64,000 nt of DNA. It comes from Ypsolopha sequella. Lineage: Eukaryota; Arthropoda; Insecta; Lepidoptera; Ypsolophidae. Positions 1 through 10,555 of this stretch are shown piece by piece. Each line of letters begins with the position of its first letter. The stretch's first letter is position 1. Location of the stretch: contig OW203992.1 in the NCBI GenBank assembly GCA_934047225.1, positions 12,203,501-12,267,500 on the forward strand, in the 5' to 3' direction. The position numbers and the translations under genes were made by a program. The notes beneath the pieces are model-generated. The model was not told where the DNA came from and searched no databases. It saw only the letters and a program-made list of their open reading frames with translations.

Positions 1-762
1 ATATATATATATACATATACCTACGATTAAAATGACAGGTAAAATATATATTAAACAAGGTGAAATCCAATCAACCGCCCGAACCCATGCCGGAGAACCG
101 GGAACAAGGTTCAATGATCACCAACCGAGACCCCAACACGAATCCAGGCGGCCGACCATATCCTATCCCATATATTTATTTATTTATTTATTTTCTTTAT
201 TAGGATTTCTAGTAGTTAGTAAGCCTTAAATACAAACGCAATTCAAACTTAAATAAATGCTTAACTTCTAACTTATTAAAGAAATCACAGCATGCAAATG
301 ACTAATTTATCTCGCCTTATAAACTAAATGTTAACAAAATACATATTAATTTACATTAGATTAGAAATAATGATAATTTTACAATTTTGTTTAATTTTAA
401 GTTTATCTAAATTATTTAAATTAGAGAATAAAAAAAATAAAAAAAGTTATTTTAGTTTTATCAAAGCTTCTTTACAAGCAAGTTTAAATCTACTTGAATT
501 CTTTTCACTGATATCGCAGTTGTTGCATATCAAATTAGGTGTTTGTGAGTCTGGAAATCGGAGCGGACTTACCAAGGACGGTTCTAGAAAAGGGTGGGTA
601 AAACAACTTAATAGGAGCACGGGGATATTTGTAAGGAATTCTGAATATAATTTTATATAAAAGATCCGGGCAGTCTATTCTATTATTCAAAATATTATGC
701 AGAAATGATAGGTCAAGTATATTACGGCGGTCACTTAGACTGTCTATGTTAAAATAACTTAC
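1..762. other. No gene seen; AT-rich sequence
   Basis: It begins with a short (AT)n run (1-13). A moderately GC-rich patch at about 75-160 is followed by an ATTT tetranucleotide run (about 173-192). I recognise no coding or repeat family in the rest; the open frames here are short and low complexity. Confidence 0.5.
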
Positions 763-1769
763 GGCCGAATACTGAAACGTCTCTCAAACACACAAATCAA
801 TTGAAGGGCTCTTAAATTTAAACATCTCCCAAATTTAAGTGGTATACACAACCACTACTCAATCGATAAGTACGCATGATCAGCTAAACAGCACTCAAAT
901 ATTTAAGTCGTGGCAAGTCCATGGCAGTATTATCTATGTCTCGATTTACGCAAACTTGCTTCATTAAAGAATATTTACTCTACTACGTAATTCCCCTTAA
1001 AATTGCATCGAATAATAAAAGTTTTGATTAATACACTATTCTATTCATATGCAAAATGTTCTGATATTTAAAATAAAACATATCATTTGTAAAAATCATT
1101 TGCAACATCAGCAAATTCCTGCGCTATTGGCATATTTATGAACAGCAACTTCATACCAGCTATTTTTGCTGTGACTTTGTGCACAATTCGGTGAACGAAA
1201 TATATCGCCTATTACTCGTTGGTAAGATCCTGTCGCGTAAAACCGTAGAGCTATGAGTATTTGGTCTACTAGTTGAATGGCTTTATTTCTTCTTGTTCTA
1301 ACAAGGTTTGATACTATGTATTACCAAATACAGAGTCCAGATACAAAACAATTTCCTTTGATACAAGGAACCGCGCATGAAACTCCACATCATCGTATTT
1401 TTCGAAAGCATTTAATTTCACTTCATTTCGGCGACTCACAGTGGGTCTTTCATCATCAAAAAGAGAAGATAAAGACGTTAAAGACATTGTTTTATAGTGT
1501 TTAGATTATTTGGGAGGCCTCTTGACTACTCTCAAATGTTGGGGCACTCAAATAAGTTTGAGATTTCATTTGACAACTAAATAAGATTGAGCTGCGTTCC
1601 AGTATACGAATTGTGTACTAAGTAGCGTTTGAGCGTTACTTATTCTAAGGTCCTCTTAGATTTAACACATGCTTAGAAAAGACGTTTGAGTATACGAAAT
1701 TTGGGTTTGAGACCTACTTAAATATTTAAGCAGTCGTTAAATATTTGAGAGACGTTTCAGTATTCGGCC
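763..1769. mobile_element. Non-autonomous element with 26 bp inverted ends
   Basis: The first 26 bases (763-788, beginning GGCCGAATACTGAAACG) are the exact reverse complement of the last 26 (1744-1769). Just inside both ends are short AAATATTTAAG/AAATTTAAG-type motifs, a common subterminal pattern of DNA transposons. The 1007 bp interior has no transposase-like reading frame; the 75-aa frame at 1277-1504 resembles nothing I know. I see no clear target duplication, so the superfamily is undetermined. Inference: a deletion-derived, MITE-like element. Confidence 0.55.
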
Positions 1770-3446
1770 ATTAGTCTCTTCTCGTATGAAGAAAGCTTCT
1801 TGCCAAGTCCGCAACTCTAGGTTAGATACTACATACTAATAGGTTACATATATAAATACATGCCTACCTCCGCCCATTCGATTAGTCTTGCTAAGAAGAA
1901 GGGCAAGAAACTTAGCAAAATCATGACTTTTTTTAAACATAAAACTTATACTATACAAATGACTTATATCTACTTCAACTAAGGGATAAGAAAATAAAAA
2001 ATGTTCCTTTTGAAAACAACCAAGACAAACAAAACAAAACACAGAAAAAATAACAAAACAAACAAGTTAAGAAAAATTATATCGGCCATGCGTTCGGAAA
2101 CCTATTTTATATCTGCACATTTAATAAATATTCATTAATCATTAATTATGTCTTTTTAAGAAGAATTATTAAAGAATTATTAATGGAGTAAGTATTATTA
2201 TTAATAAATTAAGTGTAATTTGGAAAATATTTACAGGTAAAAATATCTAGGAAGTGTATAAAAATTCAATATGTTGGCCCCTGCTAGAGCCAGCCGGAAA
2301 TATAAATCACGGCTATCGTTGGAAAGAAGGGGTTATGGGCCACGCATAGGTACCTACCCCAACGCCTGGCGCTGAGGGAGCGAGGCGGTTTCGGGAGCGT
2401 CTGAAAGCTGCCAAGGCACGCACTGTCATAGAAGTTTCACGTTAAAACTAAAAGGCCGTGTGCCCCGACACAGCCCCACCTTTAAAGCTCTCCTAATTTT
2501 TTATTTAAGTATTTGGATGGTTAGGAATTTGGGACCAAAACGAATCTTTTAGTAATTCTAAGTGCAGACCACTAAATTATAAAACTAAAACGCGATGAAA
2601 ATCCGCAAAATCTCCCGAGATCCTGATCTCCAACTCGGCAGTAAATCAAAAACCTTTATCCGGAACCACTAAAAGGAATGAGATTTAGCTCTCATTCCTT
2701 TTCGTGGCAGCCCCGATCCAAAGATTTCCCGTTACGTGGATAAATGTTAAAATTGTTCTAATGTTCATTCCTTTTGTCTCCGCTATGCCGCAGTGTCGCA
2801 TTATTACTAGTGTAATAAGATTCAAAGTAGCATAAAATTCCCGCGCTGCCGAGCCATTCCCTCATGTCAAGTAAATATATGAACGCGTATTAGGAGCTAG
2901 AAACCAGAAACTTGCATATTTCTCAAAGTTTGGTATATTTTGAGCGAGCCAACGCTCGTACTGTGCGTAAATATTAATAATAAAGAGCTCAGTTGAACTT
3001 AAACAAACAATGGATTAAAACGCAACTGCAGCGGCGGCGGGCAGTTCCGTTGACAACGGTTTTAATTCGCTTTTAATTAAAATTCAGTGCGCAATAAATC
3101 AGGTTCTTCCGGGACGAGCGCCCACCGCAACCGGCGAGTTTGTGGCGACATGTGCACTACAAACTTACACATCTATCCGTGTAAATCAGAACATACACTA
3201 TTATTACAACCGGCGCGGCCGCGGTAAACTTATTTTCAATGATTTCTGAAGAGGCGTACAGATATTCAATCTCACGGTGACCGTTTGGTTATGGTTGTAG
3301 TAGTGTGTGCACACACACTTTTTGTAGTGTGCGTACACCAGACTCAGGAGCGCTATAAAACGTGCCACAGGATATAACGCACGTACATGTTTCTACGACA
3401 ACTATAGCATAGTAAAATGACTATAGCCAAAGGGCATAGAATATCT
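1770..3446. other. No gene seen; two GC-richer patches
   Basis: The sequence at about 1846-1895 recurs near 35505-35560 (both contain CTCCGCCCATTCGATTAGTC) and is probably a retroelement scrap. Patches at 2270-2480 and 3010-3240 are clearly GC-richer than the surroundings, but no long reading frame or recognised family explains them. Confidence 0.4.
2671..2702. repeat. Perfect 13 bp hairpin
   Basis: AAAAGGAATGAGA (2671-2683) and its exact reverse complement (2690-2702) are separated by six bases. Function unknown. Confidence 0.5.
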
Positions 3447-3550
3447 GTGGAGATCAAATCAAGCTATACACATTGGACTTTGTATCTACGAGTATCTTAT
3501 ATCAGGGGCTAATTTAGTACTGTAAGTGTATAGCTTGATGTGATCTCCAC
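3447..3550 (+). mobile_element. Short hairpin element, copy 1 of a small family
   Basis: Arms 3447-3471 and 3526-3550 are inverted with one mismatch (GTGGAGATC...AAGCTATACAC), enclosing a 54 bp loop with CATTGGACTTTGTA. A reverse-orientation relative lies at 12605-12721 and a shortened one at 26494-26545. They share loop as well as arm sequence, so this is a dispersed family and not a chance hairpin. It has no coding capacity. Confidence 0.6.
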
Positions 3551-3656
3551 TGTACGTCATTGAAAAAGCGCGGGTTCTGTCAATACACATGTAATCTGTT
3601 TGAAAATACGCTTCATTTCAACAAATTAATTAACTTACGTAGACGTAGACTCGTTC

Positions 3657-4517
3657 TGAGGAACGGAACCCTAAAAAATTACTTATAAAATATGTATATC
3701 GATATTTATCTAAACAGGCTTAGCTAAAATAGACCCAGTAACACGAAATTGGACAATAAGTTTGTTTGCAACGGTCAGCCATAGCAAATTTTCATTAGAA
3801 TTATATATTACATATACAGGATGTAATCGTTAAGTGTGACCAGGCGATTATTCCGTAACTATTACAGATATCAAAAAAAATTAAACTGATATCGAAAGTA
3901 CGTTACCTAATCAGTAAAAATACATCAATAATTTTTTGAAAATCAAACGAGAAGTATCCAAAATTTTGACATTAAACATTCCCATACATTTAGTATGAGA
4001 TTAGTAGAAAGGTTTTAGTTTGCTTATTTTAAAAGGTTGTTTTAGCTTAGTACTGATATTAAAGGAAACTGTTTATTAACCTAACAAAGTAGTAAAACCA
4101 TCTTTTAATTGAATAATATTTATTTCTTAGTAAGTACAAAATTTTGTATTCAAAGCAGATGTTCGAAGTGACGTCCTTGTTGTGCGATACAACGTATGGG
4201 AATGTTTAATGTCAACATTTTGGATACTTCTCATTTGATTTTCAAAAAGTTATTGATGTCATTTTACTGATTAGGTAACGTAATTTCGATATCAGTTTAA
4301 ATTTTTTTGATATCTGTAATAGCTACGGAATAATCGCCTGGTCACACTTAACGATTACACCCTGTATATAATTCTAATGAAAATTTGCTGTAGGCTGACC
4401 GCGTTGCAAACAAACTTATTGTCCAATTTCATTTCTGGGTCTGTTAGAGCTAAGCCTATTTAGATAGATATCGATATACATATTCTTATAAGTAAGTTTT
4501 TAGAGTTCCGTTCCTCA
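3657..4517 (-). mobile_element. Large foldback derived from a DNA transposon
   Basis: Left arm 3657-3987 and right arm 4194-4517 are inverted copies, by eye about 90 percent identical with a few small indels, starting TGAGGAACGGAAC. The roughly 206 bp loop carries the C-terminal end of a transposase on the minus strand. The inner part of each arm includes AATCGTTAAGTGTGACC, adjacent to CAGGRTGTAATC. Such long near-identical arms with residual coding sequence suggest an internally deleted, end-duplicated DNA transposon. Pairing may extend a few bases further (about 3652-4522). A transcript would fold into a hairpin of more than 300 bp. Confidence 0.75.
4150..4194 (-). pseudogene. C-terminal scrap of a DDE transposase
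   Basis: Read on the minus strand this gives RCIAQQGRHFEHLL followed by a TGA stop. The HFEHLL ending is a hallmark of the C-terminus of an arthropod DDE transposase family related to Tc1/mariner (family knowledge, from memory). The frame may continue 5' into the right arm of the foldback (NIPI...). No catalytic domain remains, so this marks the parentage of the surrounding foldback and cannot be functional. Confidence 0.6.
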
Positions 4518-4536
4518 TAACGTGTATATATATATC

Positions 4537-4833
4537 GTCACGATATGAATCCCCGAGGGGGTATCAGAGGTGTTCCATGTTTGAACAAGTCACAGTCCAC
4601 TCTCAGTACACCCGCGTTTCAACAACGATTATTACGTCCCAACGTAAAGAGTGGTGAACCTTATCGCCGTTCTTCGGGCACAAATATATGTTTTTTTAGG
4701 GCATGCAGGTTTCCTTACGATGTTTTCCTTCACCGTTCAGCAAGTGGTAAGTAAGAACAAATACCCAACCGGGGATCGAACCTGGATCTTAAGATTAGAT
4801 TGAGAGGCCAGCGTTCTACCCATGAGCTACCAC
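4537..4833 (-). mobile_element. tRNA-derived SINE, near full length
   Basis: On the minus strand the 5' part is tRNA-like: a GTAGCTCATGGGTAGAACGC A-box region and a GGTTCGATCCC B box (RNA polymerase III promoter elements). The body contains GATGTTTTCC and ends near GGGGATTCAT. Related copies are at 51131-51428 (minus, near full length), 30801-30897 (plus, 3' half) and 58050-58122 (minus, head). It sits just beyond the foldback right end, separated by a short TATATA tract that may be its 3' tail. Confidence 0.75.
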
Positions 4834-7434
4834 AGAATTAGAATAATATTATTATGATATCTTTAAAGTTTCCAAAATCCAACCTCAACTGAGGTGATAC
4901 ATTTCTAAAAAGTTATAACACCTCTCTATTATATTTACGGCACTTATGTGTATGTATAAACATATAAGTTGCATACAACCACAGTCGATATATACGTAGC
5001 TAAAGCTACCTACAAACGCACGTCTTTACACCCAAGAACCGTCAAACCCTATGTGAGTTCTCCAAATGAATGAAGTGGGAGGCTTAAAGTGCCACATCTA
5101 TTTGTAGAAACAAATTAGGGTCGCAGGCCGGAATGATACACTTTTCATTCGCCTTTTCCGCGTGAGATGCGTTCAACTCAGCAAGCGGCCTTATTTACCC
5201 CCTACTGTACGTACTCGTATAGAAATTCGTTTACGTGCTAAAAGCTTTCCATTTGCTTTGCAAGGGGTAAAACGAACGGCGATGTACGAGTTAGGTATTC
5301 GACGCCTTCTGTACTCTGTACTACGCAATATTCGTTTACAGACTTATTTTAATTCAAAAATTGACCGCAATTTTAACCAATAACACTTTGATCGGGTGTG
5401 ATGGTTGTATAGAGCTTTCAAGTCAATGGCAACAAAGGGCTTGTATGTGATATCCGATAGATACGTCCACAGCAGTCGAAGCCCTTTGCTTCAATCCCTC
5501 AGCTATCGCATTTCACCCATCGTTACCCACGTCATCATGGTATCGGCCTTAGAGTATACATGTAAGATATAGAGCAAGTGTTTCTAAGTATGAACAGTAT
5601 GCACAGGTAAGAACATCGTATCGTTTCGTCCGCAAGCGATAGTAGTCAAAGGGATGGTTATTAGCTTTAAAATAATAAGTAAAACAAAATGTCTATTTCA
5701 GGCAATACAAAATAATCAGAGGTAAATAAACTGTGAAAGATCTGTATATACCATGTACTCTATATACTTTGCTAGTGGTAGATGAAAGTTTCCGCGCTAC
5801 TAAAATTGGTCTACAGCGCAGTTACAACGGGCGGACCTAAATTTTGAATAAAACTGTTTCCACTGAAGACAATTTTGAAAGTTGTTATCTATGTTTTTGG
5901 TGGTTGTTGGCAACCAGTTGGCAACCGATTCAAAGATACATAGGTAGGCCCATAGGTTTTGATATTATTGATTCACTTATTGTAACGGCAGTCGTGTTTT
6001 TAAATATTTAATTTTATTTCTTACCTTTTAGTGACAACTACTTTCCGTATTCTTTATTGTATCTGTTTGAGACGTCGATCATCAAAATTCATCAGTTAAG
6101 GCGATATGCGGAAAAAATATGGGTGTTTCTTTTCTGTGTATTTCATGAAATGCACGGAAAATTTTACTAAATTTGCAAATTGTGCATTTTGACTATATAA
6201 TCTAGGGTTTTGAAATTGGAAAACATGTTTGGATAAATTTTCCTCGATAGAAATAATTGTTGAAATGAGGTCTTCAAACACACTTTTTCTCCTCGTTTGA
6301 CGCATAGGAACCATATACAGAACTCAAACATATTTTATTAGGTGTGTTTTAACAATATCTAGAGATTTGATATTTGAAAATTTGCTAGCTATTTTAGTTT
6401 TTTTTAATAAAAATATAAAACCAACTTTTTTCCCTTTTGCCCTGAATCTGCTCCTCTCGCACTGCGCGTTTTTTCGCTTAGAGTGACAGTGACAAAAATA
6501 AAATTCGCATAGCCTCTTAACGAGTGAGCCCCGAACGTTGTGCTTCTAGATCTGCAGCTATATTTATGTCCATCTCTATTTGTGACATATCTATCAATGT
6601 AACTAGCTATAGGTCACGAGCGGTGCGATATGAGTGCTTTATATCTTACATGTATCCTCTAAGGTATCGGCACTACGTAGCTACATGCGAACCGGCTTTT
6701 TATTAATATTTTAAAACAAAACATTTACTTTTATTAAAAAGAATATTTGAATACAGTGAAATTTTACTTCATTTTATTTAACTTTTTTAATTAACTTTAT
6801 TCACAATGGAATTATGTTATGTATGTATGATGATCATCATATTAGTTCGTTTTTTGATGCTTTCGAATTTATTAAATGTGAATAATGAATTATGAGTTAA
6901 ATAAATTTAATCTTTAATTTCTTCTAAAAACCGAGTATTTGATCATCAATGACACCAAAATCGAAGGTTTCTTTTTAACCCGTTTCAATTCTTCAAAGAA
7001 ACACTAAAGTGCGAATTAAAAATATGGATTTTTCTTTTTAAAGTAAGTAGGGCATCATGACGCAACCAAATCAATTGTAGGCGCGGCCAAATGTCATGCT
7101 GTTTCATTTCGCTATAATATGCACGCTCCATGAAACTTGCGAAGATTTCGTCGCGCGCGCTATATTGAAAGCTTGTTTCAGAAGAAACATGATTTTGGCA
7201 AGATTGTGGATGTTTTTTCAAACATTCGATGTTTGACTTTTATCAACTTTTTGATTTTATCTAAGTCACTAAAAGCACTTCAGCTACACTTTTGGTAAAA
7301 AACCCTTAAATTTACGTATTTTAGGGGTCTGTTGTTAAGATATTACTCAAACTTCACGATTTTAAGATCTAGATAATGTCAATGGACTTAGACTAAAATA
7401 TTATATTATATTATAATATATATAACCGGGTCTA
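4834..7434. other. No gene seen; mostly unique AT-rich sequence
   Basis: The longest open frame (5162-5383, plus, 73 aa, basic) has no start context, intron signal or family I recognise. A short inverted pair (AAAGGGCTT...AAGCCCTTT) lies at about 5437-5489. No repeat family found elsewhere in the window matches this stretch. Confidence 0.4.
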
Positions 7435-7639
7435 CCGCAATCAAATTTTTTACCTTTTTTACGAAAAGGACACCCGACGTTTCGAGATAGTGGCATGTCT
7501 CGTGCTCTACGGGAATATAAAATATTATAATAACATTCCGTGAACACCTTACAGGTGGTAGAGATGTTGCCGGGCTCGACTGTGGAGGTTCCACCATCTT
7601 ACTTGGAGACCCCCTCGAAGTAATTCGAGGGAGAGTAAG

Positions 7640-7900
7640 AGGACAGCTCACAGGCAAAAAACCAGGAGGCCCACCATGCCTGGGACCGATGGATGGCGGT
7701 ATATCCATCTGTAATAGCCGGGCCTTATATGAAACATACTTGTGACGGGCAGCGGCATCACTGGTGCGAGGGTTCCGGCACCGCGCTCACCAACCCGCCT
7801 GCCCAGCGTGTGTAAGTATGGGCAATTCTTCCAGGATGACCGCCGGGAGTGGCAAAGTCCTGGAAAGGCTTATGTTCAGCAGTGGATGGATGGAAACACC
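7640..7900 (+). pseudogene. Non-LTR retrotransposon 3' end, ORF2 C-terminus remnant
   Basis: The plus frame from 7742 reads ...WQSPGKAYVQQWMDGN, resembling the terminal W...GEAYVQQW motif of insect LINE ORF2 proteins. A second copy at 23803-24010 shares the same upstream sequence (AAAAAACCAGGAGGCCCACC) but lacks about 40 bases before the final motif and ends in TAG after QQWMN. Sequence just upstream (7435-7560) contains ACCCGACGTTTCGAGATAG, a motif type often found in TE non-coding regions. No reverse-transcriptase core remains. Confidence 0.55.
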
Positions 7901-8117
7901 TTACAATTTTGTGATAGCTCACAGAACATTTGTATGGAGGTTTGCACGTAAAGACGACTCTATTGTATTCATTTGCGTGAATGTGTTACTTCTGGAAAGC
8001 GGTTCAGTATGATCAGTGACGTATGTGGATTTATTAAAAGACAACATTAAATCTACACCCGGTATGTTATATTTATGGGAAAAAAAGTCTTGGCTAAAGT
8101 CACTTTATTTTGACTTG

Positions 8118-8174
8118 GAATAGAATAGAATAGAATATAATAGAATAGAACAGAACAGAACAGAACAGAACAGG
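8118..8174. repeat. Pentanucleotide microsatellite
   Basis: (GAATA)n passing into (GAACA)n, about eleven units. Confidence 0.9.
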
Positions 8175-8387
8175 ACAATATAATATAAAAGTATAGAATA
8201 TGCTTAACTCATAATAAAGTTACACGTTAGGACTACCTTGAGGCTAACAAGAGTGTATGTACCGGTGCTATAGGCGTCAAGTTCTTCTCTTACAGTATTT
8301 ATACATTCCATGAATAAAATAATATGCACATATTACTATTGGACTATCAAGCTATTAACCTCCTAGCGCATGGAATAAAAATAAAAC

Positions 8388-8659
8388 CGGCCAAGTGCGA
8401 GTCAGACTTGCGTACCTAAGGTTCCGTATTGTGGATGGTAATTTTCTTTCGTGAATTTCTCAACCGCTTTAATTTTTCTGTAATCTTTAAGTTAACACTT
8501 ATTCATGTTTTTTTTTCATGTTTTTCGGTCCACCAGTTTTGGAGATGATTAATGCAATTTTCGTGCCAAATTTCATGTCTTTTTCTTTAACGGTACTAAA
8601 GTTATGAGGCTGTGACGTACGGACGGATGGACGGACTGGCAACGGAGTCTCACCATAAG
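8388..8659 (+). mobile_element. Lepidopteran dispersed repeat, 5' part, interrupted
   Basis: It starts with GGCCAAGTGCGAGTCAGAC and runs through a poly-T/hairpin-prone section to TTTAACGGTACTAAAGTTATG, an (ACGG)-rich block and GTCTCACCATAAG. The expected continuation (GGTT...TACTACGGAACCCTAAAAA) is at 9485-9533, so one copy has been split by an insertion. A 3'-half copy without interruption lies at 10410-10555. Confidence 0.65.
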
Positions 8660-8813
8660 CAGAGAATATAAAGTATTACTACGTAAAGAAGCGACACTCA
8701 CCTCCCCGCGCGAATTTAACGTCCCCCGCGGTCCCCCGCAAGTTAGTGGAAATCTGGAGGCAGGCAGAGCTCGAGTAGCACTTGTTCGCTGCGCGCATAT
8801 TTTGTTTTGTTTT

Positions 8814-8908
8814 CTTGATTTTGAACACAAACACTTGTACAATTTGTTTCATAACATTTGTTTTATGTTATGAAACAAATAGTACAAGTGTTTGTGTTCA
8901 AAATCGAG
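8814..8908. repeat. Near-perfect 44 bp-arm hairpin
   Basis: Left arm 8814-8857 and right arm 8865-8908 pair at 42 of 44 positions around a 7-base loop (TTGTTTT). An RNA from either strand would form one stem of pre-miRNA-like length. Whether it is a miRNA-type precursor or a recent palindromic duplication cannot be told from sequence alone. Confidence 0.7.
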
Positions 8909-9136
8909 ATGCTTTTTATGTTTCATCAAGTGCCAACAATCGCAAGTACGAGTATAAATCTTGTTTTGTTTTATTACGATACTGATTTTTAATCAATGTT
9001 GTTCGTTGTTGTGGTATATATGAATGCCTAGAAAACGGAGCAACCAATAAAGAACGGAGATTTTTCAAATTTGCTTCCTCCCGATGAACTAAGCCATTTT
9101 CTTTTATGTTAATTTATTTTTAAAGTTATGAACAAG

Positions 9137-9211
9137 CGGCGGTAACTCAGGGGTAGAACGCTGGCCTCTCAATCTAGAGATCCAGGTTCAATCCGCGGTT
9201 GGGCATGCACC
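9137..9211 (+). mobile_element. tRNA-like SINE head
   Basis: The A-box-like segment GGTAACTCAGGGG and the B box GGTTCAATCC (9185-9194) are spaced as in a tRNA gene and followed by GGGCATGCACC. This is the same head as in the SINEs at 4537-4833 and 51131-51428, but the downstream body differs, so it is a truncated or subfamily copy. It lies inside the 8660-9484 insertion. Confidence 0.6.
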
Positions 9212-9535
9212 AATGAGTTTTTCGGAATTTACATGATGCGTTTACATGAATCTTTACATGAACCAGAACTAGGACCTAGGGATTAACCACGCTAAAATTT
9301 AGGAAGAGAATCATATAAGTTGCTGACTATAAATGTTGTCCCTCTCGATCGACGACGCTCACACGCTTGCTGCCAGCCCTAGACTAGCTCACGCACACAC
9401 ACAAGCGTGTGCGGACAAGCTAGATGCGCGCGTGAGAGTGTAGGTAAATAACTTGAGCGTGGACTATGAAGTGTCGGGGGTGTGCCATAAGGTTGCTTTT
9501 GTACCTTTTAGGTACTACGGAACCCTAAAAATGGG

Positions 9536-10409
9536 CTTACAACCCAAAGTCCTTTTAAAGACAAATACCTTATTGTAGGATAGTGGGCGTTAGGAGGTTA
9601 AAACGAATCTATTTTGGTTGATTTGGAAAATCTAAAAGTTATTGTCTACTATATATAAACATACATTTCTGGGCAAAATCTGTGATTTGAAGAAAACGAA
9701 TAACAACCAAACATTGCAGGAATAAAAATGCAGGTAGCTTGTTACCTTTCAGAATCATCTCATAAGGCAACCCTTTTCTACCGGGATTGGCAACTTTATT
9801 TTTCTTATTCCTCTCCCGTGACTAATATAATCCGCACAATTTGTATACGAAATCTGGCAATGATGCGAGAAATGGGACCCACCTTAGATAAAGACCTTCT
9901 GAAATACACATTTGTTTTTTGTATGTACATAAATATATACTTAGAGATTGCCATAAAGGTTTATGTAGGAAATTATTCTAAGCGTTTTACACATACAAGG
10001 ACATATACAAGATGACTTTTGTTTACATGGCCAAATTCATACTAGAGACTCGGTCAGTGGTCAGGACCATTGGACCAAAAAAATGTTTGTATGGGCAAAT
10101 TTACGAACAATTCCCGAGTCAATTAGTATAGGAAGCCTAAATTTTATTTTGAGTTTTACAAAATGGGTCATTGAACCTTGGTCCTCTATAATCGTGACCA
10201 CTTACTATTTTTATTATTATTACCGAGTCTCCAGTATGATTTTCGTTATATAAACAAAAGTCATATTTTTAATATCTACAGTTTAATACCCATATTGTAT
10301 TTTTAGGATAATATTTTTCATTTTTCTCACTTTTGTTTTGGAAATATTTTGAACAATTTCAAATTTTAATATTTTTTTACATCGTGATATGTGGGCAAAT
10401 TAATACTAT
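9536..10409. other. No gene seen
   Basis: The sequence is AT-rich. The 95-aa frame at 9728-10015 has low-complexity composition at its end (THTRTYTR) and no recognised motif. Confidence 0.4.
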
Positions 10410-10555
10410 TTTTGGGCCAAATTTCATGTCTTTCTCTTTAACGGTGCTAAAGTTATGAGGCTGAGACATACGGGCGGACGGACGGACGGACGGACAACGA
10501 AGTCTCACCATAAAGGTTCCTTTTGCACCTTTTAGGTACTACGGAACCCTAAAAA
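10410..10555 (+). mobile_element. Lepidopteran dispersed repeat, 3' half
   Basis: It matches the split copy at 8388/9485: TTTCATGTCTTTCTCTTTAA, an (ACGG)n block (about 10470-10493), GTCTCACCATAAAGG and TACTACGGAACCCTAAAAA. It is 5'-truncated and acts as the reference for the empty site of the nested insertion. Confidence 0.65.

Larger units (their letters stand above)
8660..9484. mobile_element. Nested 825 bp insertion with 7 bp target duplication
   Basis: CCATAAG occurs at 8653-8659 and again at 9485-9491, exactly where the host repeat is interrupted; the uninterrupted copy at 10500 has CCATAAAGG once. The inserted DNA begins CAGAGAATATAAAG and ends TCGGGGGTGTG. It includes a GC-rich block (8698-8770), a near-perfect hairpin and a tRNA-like SINE head. 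I do not see matching terminal inverted repeats, so the element class is unclear. Confidence 0.5.

Noticed and set aside
5162..5383. 73-aa basic ORF
   Set aside because: It looks mildly protein-like but has no known motif, no homologous copy in the window and no gene context.
7406..7708. 100-aa minus-strand ORF
   Set aside because: Antisense shadow of LINE 3' sequence; the plus-strand AYVQQW motif identifies the real orientation.
9137..9211. Functional tRNA gene
   Set aside because: A and B boxes are present, but the acceptor stem does not pair and the same head recurs at 4.8, 51.4 and 58.1 kb as part of SINEs.
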